A stretch of 25,542 nucleotides of DNA from CAYPLH01 sp964411505. GTDB lineage: Bacteria; Bacillota; Clostridia; CAYPLH01; DUMO01. Below, in pieces: positions 18,202-22,537 of the stretch (position 1 is the stretch's first letter; each line of letters starts with the position of its first letter). The notes under the pieces were generated by a model, which saw nothing but the letters and a program-made list of their open reading frames with translations, made no database searches and was not told where the DNA came from. The DNA is taken from NCBI GenBank assembly GCA_964411505.1, contig CAYPLH010000055.1, positions 1-25,542 on the forward strand. The letters are read 5' to 3'. Position numbers and translations under genes: made by a program.

Positions 18202-18240
18202 TATTCGCAGTTTTATGGAAATGTGAGGTGACCACAACCA

Positions 18241-18834
18241 ATGAACATTTTAGTAACCGGAGGCATAGGCTTTATCGGCAGCCATACAACAATAGAACTT
18301 ATAAAAAATGGACATACTGTAATCATCACTGATAATCTTATCAACTCAAAGATTGAAGTGCTGGACAAGCTATCTACCATAACGGGCATCAGACCAACTT
18401 TCTATCAAATCGATGTGACTGATGAAGTAAAGGTAGAAGAAATCTTTAGTAACCATAAAATCGATGGTGTGATTCACTTCGCTGGACTTAAAGCAGTAGG
18501 TGAGTCTGTTTCCAAGCCACTTGAGTATTATTACAACAATCTGGTGAGTACTATGGTACTAAGCAAGATGTGTGTAAAGTATGGCGTGAATAAGTTCGTG
18601 TTCAGCTCATCTGCGACAGTTTATGGTGATCAGCCATCTCCACTTAAGGAAGATATGGAGCTTAAGAAGACAACCAATCCATATGGTGAAACTAAGGCGA
18701 TGAGTGAGCGGATATTGATAGACGCATCAAAGGCAAATCCCAATTTTGCTGTAGCAAGCTCAGTCGCTACGCTCCCTCGCAACGGTACCGGGTTCCACCC
18801 GAATTTTGTCGAATTTTGTCGAACGTATATGTAG
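18241..18834 (+). pseudogene. galE: galE 5' fragment, UDP-glucose 4-epimerase truncated by a repeat
   Basis: The first 172 codons or so are a clean UDP-glucose (or UDP-GlcNAc) 4-epimerase: TGGIGFIGSHTTIELIKNG binds NAD, FAGLKAVGESVSKPLEYYYN is a GalE hallmark, and the catalytic Ser-Ser-Ser-Ala plus Tyr-x3-Lys (NPYGETKAMSER) are present. After ANPNFAVA, where normal GalE proteins go on for about 165 more residues (S-L-R-Y-F-N-P...), the frame runs into the repeat at 18756 and ends 26 codons later. The sugar-binding C-terminal half is missing, so the product should not be an active epimerase. The RBS GTGAGGTGACC is intact. The break coincides with the repeat start, so an insertion or repeat-mediated rearrangement is the likely cause. 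Confidence 0.93.
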
Positions 18835-18930
18835 TTAACAAAAGAATATTTCCTGTTTGTTAGCACAATTAATATATTTATACTGTGCAGTATTAGCGAT
18901 CACATTACCGATTACATAAAAGCTAGTCAT
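18756..18930 (+). repeat. Repeat copy 1 (complete, about 175 bp)
   Basis: Begins AAGCTCAGTCGC, contains the GGTACC core, a TTTTGTCGAA tandem, then GTAGTTAACAAAAG and a TATTAGCGATCACATTACC block, and ends near AGCTAGTCAT. It has the same modules, in the same order, as the copy at 24954, with differences scattered along it. It lies directly on the cut in galE. No obvious terminal inverted repeats link its two ends. Confidence 0.92.
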
Positions 18931-19011
18931 ATACAGTATTAGGTTAATTACCATAAAATGCACGGCAGTTAAAGCTACAATTTATACCCCCTGAAAATTT
19001 TACAATATTCA
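18835..19011 (+). other. Intergenic stretch between repeat copy 1 and a promoter
   Basis: Bases 18835-18930 are the right part of repeat copy 1. Bases 18931-19011 are AT-rich with no coding frame or hairpin that I can support. A reading frame on the minus strand over 18944-19132 has no ribosome site and overlaps the likely RNA gene, so it is not called. Confidence 0.5.
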
Positions 19012-19040
19012 TTGAATTATTCCATGATTTACTATATAAT
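19012..19040 (+). promoter_or_regulatory. Sigma-70 type promoter for the leader RNA
   Basis: TTGAAT at 19012-19017 and a perfect TATAAT at 19035-19040, spaced 17 bases apart, point at a start site near 19047. It lies just ahead of the structured segment and is the clearest promoter seen in the window. Confidence 0.75.
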
Positions 19041-19046
19041 ATCTTT

Positions 19047-19256
19047 GAGAGGAAAATTAAATTAAGGCGCAAATGACGCCCGGATGCGACCAACATCCGG
19101 ACGCTCATGTAGGGTATCGCAGACCCGTACAAGTACAGCTTTACGCTGCCACTTACGCCATATGCTTATTATATTGCAATTTGATTATACATTCAAGAGT
19201 CAGCATAAAGGGCGCATTATGTACGGTATTTACCTAACATGATACGTCCTTTTTTA
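19047..19256 (+). ncRNA. Probable structured RNA with own promoter and terminator
   Basis: A run of hairpins that does not code for protein: CCGGATG and CATCCGG close a 7 bp stem with a CGACCAA loop (about 19080-19100); GGGT and ACCC pair around ATCGCAG (about 19113-19127); CAGC TTTAC GCTG follows (about 19136-19148). Base composition is clearly more GC-rich than the surrounding AT-rich DNA. It is preceded by a promoter at 19012-19040 and ends in a terminator-like hairpin with a T-run. I do not recognise the class. It could be a free small RNA or a riboswitch-type leader for the 105 aa gene that follows. Confidence 0.55.
19207..19256 (+). terminator. Rho-independent terminator-like hairpin with T-run
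   Basis: AAAGG pairs with CCTTT, with additional partial pairing inside (ATTATG with CATGAT), and the right arm runs into TTTTTT at 19250-19255. It would end the structured RNA before the small gene at 19306. Confidence 0.55.
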
Positions 19257-19257
19257 A

Positions 19258-19295
19258 TTTTCCTTTCCCTCAAAAAAATTTTAGGGAAAGGAAAA
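19258..19295 (+). promoter_or_regulatory. Perfect 13 bp hairpin directly before the ribosome site of the 105 aa gene
   Basis: TTTTCCTTTCCCT (19258-19270) and AGGGAAAGGAAAA (19283-19295) are exact reverse complements, with a 12-base A/T loop. The right arm contains purine-rich Shine-Dalgarno-like sequence and touches the GGTG at 19296, so folding could limit translation or act as a barrier. The T-run just upstream belongs to the preceding terminator. Confidence 0.6.
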
Positions 19296-19305
19296 GGTGT
19301 GGCTC

Positions 19306-19623
19306 ATGATAAAAAATATATTTAAAAAGAAGTTTTCTATTGACTGTAAAGTAGACAGGATGGCACGGTTGGCACAGGAATTTAATCAAAAAGAAGAGGC
19401 AACCAAGATTCACAGGCTAACATGTGACCTTTTTGATCGACTTACAGAACAGCTTCCGGGAAGTGGAAGAATGCAGCTTACACAGTTTGCTGATGCTATG
19501 AATCAGCTTATATGCCTGCAATCAGTCCACTATTACGCTAATGGACTTGGGGATGGTGCAGCTCTAACTCGCGCAATGTCCGAAGAGAAGCGCGATGTCA
19601 CCATCAATATCACTGTAGTGTAA
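19306..19623 (+). CDS. Small protein of unknown function (105 aa)
   Basis: No family recognised. The sequence starts MIKNIFKKKFSIDCKVDRMA and is largely alpha-helical in character, with charged stretches such as REE/QKEEATKIHR and an amphipathic LICLQSVHYYANGLGDGAAL near the end. The N-terminal basic end might contact membrane or nucleic acid. The ribosome site is AAAAGGTG, six bases before ATG 19306; a GTG nine bases upstream (19297) is in frame but sits inside this site. It is preceded by the structured RNA and a hairpin, and followed 12 bases later by a 32 aa membrane peptide gene, so the two look like a pair. The pair is bounded by repeat copies 1 and 2. Function not inferable. Confidence 0.65.
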   Translation: MIKNIFKKKFSIDCKVDRMARLAQEFNQKEEATKIHRLTCDLFDRLTEQLPGSGRMQLTQFADAMNQLICLQSVHYYANGLGDGAALTRAMSEEKRDVTINITVV

Positions 19624-19635
19624 GGCGGTGGTATT

Positions 19636-19734
19636 ATGCTTAAGTGGTTATATGACAGGCAGTATCGCGCTTTTATGTTTGGATACATTTGCGGGCTTAT
19701 TTGTTTTCTCATTATAAATGAGGTAGCAAAGTAA
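19636..19734 (+). CDS. Small single-span membrane peptide (32 aa)
   Basis: The frame reads MLKWLYDRQYRAFMFGYICG followed by LICFLIINEVAK. It has basic and aromatic residues first, then one hydrophobic segment (about residues 12-28) and a short polar tail, as in small membrane-anchoring or toxin-like peptides. GGCGGTGG lies about eight bases before the ATG and the gene follows the 105 aa gene by 12 bases. The short length makes the call tentative, but the ribosome site, spacing and clean hydrophobic pattern all support translation. Confidence 0.5.
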   Translation: MLKWLYDRQYRAFMFGYICGLICFLIINEVAK

Positions 19735-19771
19735 GCCTAGGATTATTAAAAAAGGTTACAAAGTGAATAGC

Positions 19772-19805
19772 AAGCTCAGTCGCTGCGCTCCCTCGCAACG
19801 GTACC
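19772..19805 (+). repeat. Repeat copy 2, first 34 bases only
   Basis: Matches the start of the repeat, from AAGCTCAGTCG through CAACGGTACC, and then breaks off into the 3' part of another gene. The remainder of the repeat is missing. Confidence 0.85.
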
Positions 19806-19937
19806 CAGCGATTCCGAGCTGCTGCTTTATTAGATATGAGATTTAAGTGGGCGTTTCCTGCTATGCTTGTTGGTAATATAATAGCTGCTGTTATTATTAT
19901 GGGGCTGAGTAATGAAGCGTTTAAGTTATTTGGGTAG
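19806..19937 (+). pseudogene. 3' remnant of a small multidrug export protein gene
   Basis: The frame AAALLDMRFKWAFPAMLVGN continuing IIAAVIIMGLSNEAFKLFG and a TAG looks like the C-terminal end of the small multidrug exporter family (COG2426), in which a 'LLDMRF' block and a final membrane helix are typical. The first two-thirds of the gene, with its start, are absent; upstream in this frame there is a stop (TGA, 19764-19766) and the repeat. The repeat's own frame (SSVAALPRNGT) reads into the remnant without a break. Another family member cannot be ruled out from 40 residues. Confidence 0.6.
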
Positions 19938-19973
19938 ATAGGCTGTAGCTAGAGTGAAGATGGACATCGAGAG

Positions 19974-20014
19974 AACGGACATAAGATTTTAGGAATGAAA
20001 CTGTGTCCGTTTTA
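19974..20014 (+). terminator. Rho-independent terminator after the exporter remnant
   Basis: AACGGACA (19974-19981) and TGTCCGTT (20004-20011) form a perfect 8 bp stem, followed by further Ts. It lies 37 bases after the exporter stop and fits as that gene's original terminator. The stretch 20015-20117 shows nothing beyond the ribosome site of the next gene. Confidence 0.7.
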
Positions 20015-20117
20015 TATTAGAAAGTATTGTCGGAATATTGCTTTAAATATGAGAAATGGCTAATTTGCTAGGATGAGTTGTTAGGTTGAGGCGTTGAAGG
20101 TAAGGAGGCTTAAATTA

Positions 20118-20471
20118 ATGAAGAAATTTATTGTATTTCTAGATTCCAATATATATGACGCTGCAAACTATTCTTTTGGAAATCCTCAGTTTTCAAAGTT
20201 GAGTGAGCTAATAGCTCAAGACCACGTTACACTCCTTATCAATTCAGTTGTTGAAGGTGAAGTTAAGAAGCATATAAAAGAGAGAATTAAAAAGGCAGCA
20301 AGAGAGTTTAATAAATTAGTATCCTCAAGAGAGTTTGCATCTTTTAGATTTGAAGATGAATATGTAAAAGAAAGCTCAGTCGCTGCGCTTCCCTCGCAAG
20401 GGTACCGGGTTCAACCCGAATTTTGTCGAATATTGTCGAACGTATATGTAGTTCGCAAAAGCATTACTTAA
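20118..20471 (+). pseudogene. PIN-domain (DUF4935-like) nuclease gene, 5' part cut by repeat copy 3
   Basis: The first 84 codons or so look like the start of a PIN-fold nuclease: KKFIVFLDSNIYDAANYSFG has the first catalytic Asp (D10) in FLDSN, and the following INSVVEGEVKKHIKERIKK carries the conserved Glu block. PIN enzymes of the DUF4935 type cut RNA, often as toxins or conflict effectors, and are usually around 300 aa. Here the frame runs into the repeat at 20372 (SSVAALPSQG...), and ends at 20471, so the later catalytic acids are missing. An extra T in the repeat shifts its frame relative to the galE copy. The ribosome site AAGGAGG lies ten bases before ATG 20118. Not likely to be active. 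Confidence 0.65.
20372..20465 (+). repeat. Repeat copy 3, left part (about 94 bp)
   Basis: Starts AAGCTCAGTCG and runs through the GGTACCGGGTTCAACCCG palindrome, TTTTGTCGAA tandem and GTAGTTCGCAAAAGCAT, then diverges. The right-hand block (TATTAG..ACTAACCA) is missing. It has one extra T (GCGCTTCCC) compared with the other copies. Confidence 0.9.
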
Positions 20472-20497
20472 ATAAATTAACAACAAATACAAAAAGG

Positions 20498-20554
20498 CCC
20501 TTGGAGAATTTCCAATTTTCAAGGGGGATACGAAAGTAACTGGTGAAAACCAGT
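20498..20554 (+). other. Two adjacent hairpins ahead of a small gene
   Basis: CCCTTG (20498-20503) pairs with CAAGGG (20520-20525) with further A/T pairing inside. Directly after comes ACTGGT-GAAA-ACCAGT (20539-20554), a perfect 6 bp stem capped by a GAAA tetraloop. No T-run follows either one, so they do not look like terminators. They may be an RNA leader of the gene at 20627 or part of an older element. Confidence 0.5.
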
Positions 20555-20626
20555 GAAATAAATGGTTTAGGTCGAAATTCATTTAGAACTTTTGACACTA
20601 CGTATCACTGAAAAGGAGGAGATTCT

Positions 20627-20911
20627 ATGAATCAATTGAGTTATATAAAGTTGAAAGGTTCGTATTTAATTTGTCATATTGATGGGAAGAAAACATTTTT
20701 TCTTTTACCGCAAGGTTTAGTCCAAAAGGATAAAGGGATTGACTTCTTTTTAGATGGAGAAACCCTTATTGCTAAGCTTAACGGCGAAGAAAGTCAGGAA
20801 CAAGCTCAGTCGCTGCGCTCCCTCGCAAGGGTACCGGGTTCAACCCGAATTTTGTCGAATACAAATGTAGTCCGCAAAAGCATATTCATTGTTTGGATAG
20901 GTTATACTTAA
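20627..20911 (+). pseudogene. Small gene of unknown function, tail supplied by repeat copy 4
   Basis: About 58 native codons precede the repeat: MNQLSYIKLKGSYLICHIDG, then a beta-strand-rich stretch KKTFFLLPQGLVQKDKGIDF and LDGETLIAKLNGEESQEQ. No family recognised. After that the frame continues inside the repeat (QSLRSLARVPGSTR...) and the left end of the IS element, stopping at 20909-20911, so the C-terminal 36 residues are not native. The AAGGAGGAG ribosome site is strong. It could be an intact 58 aa protein with an altered end or the front of a longer one; the break at the repeat, as in galE and the PIN gene, favours truncation. Confidence 0.5.
20802..20895 (+). repeat. Repeat copy 4, left part (interrupted by the IS element)
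   Basis: Starts AAGCTCAGTCG, continues through CGGGTTCAACCCG, TTTTGTCGAA and GTAGTCCGCAAAAGCATATTCATTG. It stops matching at the left edge of the IS3 element; the right block reappears at 22290 on the other side of it. Confidence 0.9.
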
Positions 20912-20970
20912 TAGGACAAATCAATTCCGAACAATGATATAATATAAACAAATATCTGGGAGGAATTAAG

Positions 20971-21249
20971 ATGGCACGCGGAAGTCGATATGAAGAGGAA
21001 TTTAAGAAACAGATAGTGGCATTATTTAACAATGGTAAATCATTAGCAGATATCAATAGAGAATATGGTATTGCGAAGTCTACGATTAAAACTTGGGTGG
21101 AAAGGCTAAATAGTTCAGGGTCGCTTAATATTGATGATAATCGTACTGAAGAGGAAAAAGAGTTAATTGCACTAAGAAAGAAATTAAAACAATTAGAAAT
21201 GGAAAATGATATTTTAAAGCAGGCAGCGCTAATACTAGGCAAAAAGTAG
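20971..21249 (+). CDS. IS3-family OrfA (transposase helix-turn-helix subunit)
   Basis: 92 aa. Sequence-specific DNA-binding first half of the transposase. GSRYEEEFKKQIVALFNNGK and SLADINREYGIAKSTIKTWV form the helix-turn-helix, and ELIALRKKLKQLEMENDILK is the leucine-zipper region used for multimerisation. GGGAGGAA lies about six bases before the ATG. It ends GKK-stop at a C AAA AAG motif (21243-21249), the slippery site where ribosomes shift -1 to make the OrfAB fusion; the -1 frame reads on as VDLIISNRDKYSISAMCKFL straight into orfB, which supports this. Confidence 0.93.
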   Translation: MARGSRYEEEFKKQIVALFNNGKSLADINREYGIAKSTIKTWVERLNSSGSLNIDDNRTEEEKELIALRKKLKQLEMENDILKQAALILGKK

Positions 21250-21290
21250 ACCTCATTATCTCAAATAGAGATAAATACAGTATTAGCGCC

Positions 21291-22097
21291 ATGTGTAAGT
21301 TTCTTAAGGTCCCAAGAAGCCTTGTCTATTACCATATTAATAATAGGCAAAAATCTAACAAGGTTTCTGAAGAAGAAGTAACACTCGAAAATGCAGTAAT
21401 TAGAATATTTAGAGAGAGCAGAAATAACTATGGAACTAGGAAGATTAAGAGACAGCTAGAGCGGGGAGGTATAAACGCATCAAGGCACAAAATAGGACAA
21501 ATTATGAAGAAGTACGCATTGGTATCTAATTATACAGTAGCCCGGTATAAGGTACACAAGTAGGGTTGCAATGAGGCTAAGATAGCAAATGCAGTAAATA
21601 GGGAGTTTAATAATAGAGATAAGTTAGAGGTAGTTGTTAGCGACCTTACCTATGTAAGGGTAAACGGTCAATGGGCTTATATATGTATTTTACTGGATTT
21701 GTATAACAAGGAGATCATAGGTTATTCAGTTGGCATCCATAAGACTGCAGAGCTTGTATATAGAGCATTTTTGAACTGCAAATATCCCCTTACTGATATA
21801 AAGATATTCCATACAGATAGGGGCAATGAATTTAAAAATAAATTAATTGATGATGTGACAAAAGCCTTTGAGATAGAAAGATCCCTTAGTAACAAAGGTT
21901 GTCCCTACGATAATGCGGTAGCTGAAAGCCTATATAATATATTAAAAACTGAGTTTATAAAAGGCAATATATTTAATAATCTGGATCATTTATATATAGA
22001 ATTAGCTGACTATATAAATTGGTATAATAACCATAGACTACATGGATCGCTCAATTATCTTACACCAATGGAATATAAGGATAAGGATCAGTCTTAA
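21291..22097 (+). pseudogene. IS3-family OrfB (DDE integrase domain) with an in-frame stop
   Basis: The catalytic half of the transposase. The rve-type core has all three acidic residues: SDLTYVRV (first Asp), FHTDRGNEF (second Asp) and PYDNAVAESLYNILK (Glu). The frame is otherwise continuous, but a single TAG at 21561-21563 follows KVHK and splits it into an N-terminal part (HTH_21-like, YGTRKIKRQLERGG) and the DDE part. The upstream -1 frame from orfA enters about 17 codons before the ATG at 21291. With the nonsense codon no full OrfAB protein is made unless the stop is read through, so the element is probably inactive, and the loss looks recent because no other damage is visible. Confidence 0.9.
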
Positions 22098-22120
22098 GAA
22101 ATATAAGATAAAGATGTAAT

Positions 22121-22233
22121 GAATTTGTAGTTATAAAGGAATATTGCCTTTGGTCTAAGTCAAGGGCGAGCACAGCGAGTTCATTTTACTCTTGGCCTAG
22201 ACCAAAGGTGATATTATAGCCACAAATAAATTC
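22121..22233 (+). repeat. Long imperfect palindrome inside the IS element
   Basis: ATTGCCTTTGGTCTAAGTCA (from 22143) pairs with CTTGGCCTAGACCAAAGGTG (from 22191), and the pairing continues outward to GAATTT and AAATTC. The total stem is about 40 bp with few mismatches, with a loop of about 22 bases. It lies between the end of orfB and the right end of the IS. It might block read-through or form a folded RNA. Neither arm is followed by a T-run. Confidence 0.8.
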
Positions 22234-22289
22234 ACGCATTCTTAAATAAATTGTTCGGCAAAAATATGTCCAAAAAAGGGTTGACAGAT

Positions 22290-22330
22290 CAGTATTAGTG
22301 ACTACATTACCGAGTACATGAAACTAACCA
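22290..22330 (+). repeat. Repeat copy 4, right block beyond the IS element
   Basis: CAGTATTAGTGACTACATTA followed by CCGAGTACATGAAACTAACCA matches the right end of copies 1 and 5. Bases 22331-22537 that follow hold the ribosome site of the next gene (TCTGGAGG, 22523-22530) and nothing else I can support. Confidence 0.88.
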
Positions 22331-22537
22331 TTATCTTGTAAGCGTTAAAACGACCGTACGGAACCAAGGAAAAATGTTAGGAAGCTATTTAAGTATGCAG
22401 ATATTCTAACATAAAGCACAAAATACAGACGTAATTTAGAGTTATATTGCAATTATGTATTGATCACAACGGGGGGAATATAAAAAAGTGAATAGAAATT
22501 AACATTAATAAAATACTCAATGTCTGGAGGTCATGTA

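Larger units (their letters stand above)
20890..22286 (+). mobile_element. IS3-family (IS150-like) insertion sequence
   Basis: About 1.4 kb with an orfA/orfB transposase pair. The left end reads TGTTTGGATAGG..., and inside both ends GGACAAATCAATTCCGAACA (left) and its inverted, imperfect partner (right, ATTGTTCGGCAAAAATATGT and CC) pair up as inverted repeats. The outer ends begin TG and finish CA as expected. Exact borders are uncertain because the repeat itself has TGTTTG at the left border. It sits inside repeat copy 4. No 3-4 bp target duplication is evident, and about 33 bp of repeat sequence present in copy 5 is missing here, so insertion was followed or accompanied by a deletion. Confidence 0.85.

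Noticed and set aside
18944..19132. Minus-strand protein of 62 codons
   Set aside because: It has no ribosome site and overlaps the promoter and the structured RNA on the plus strand.
19047..19305. Known riboswitch class
   Set aside because: I could not match the hairpin pattern to any class I know, so it is listed only as a structured RNA of unknown type.
20376..20582. Minus-strand protein of 68 codons
   Set aside because: About half of it is the repeat read backwards; the same minus-strand frame recurs at other copies, which reflects the repeat and not a gene.
20591..20618. Promoter with TTGACA before the small gene at 20627
   Set aside because: The TTGACA is good but a -10 box at the right spacing would fall in the ribosome site and none is seen.
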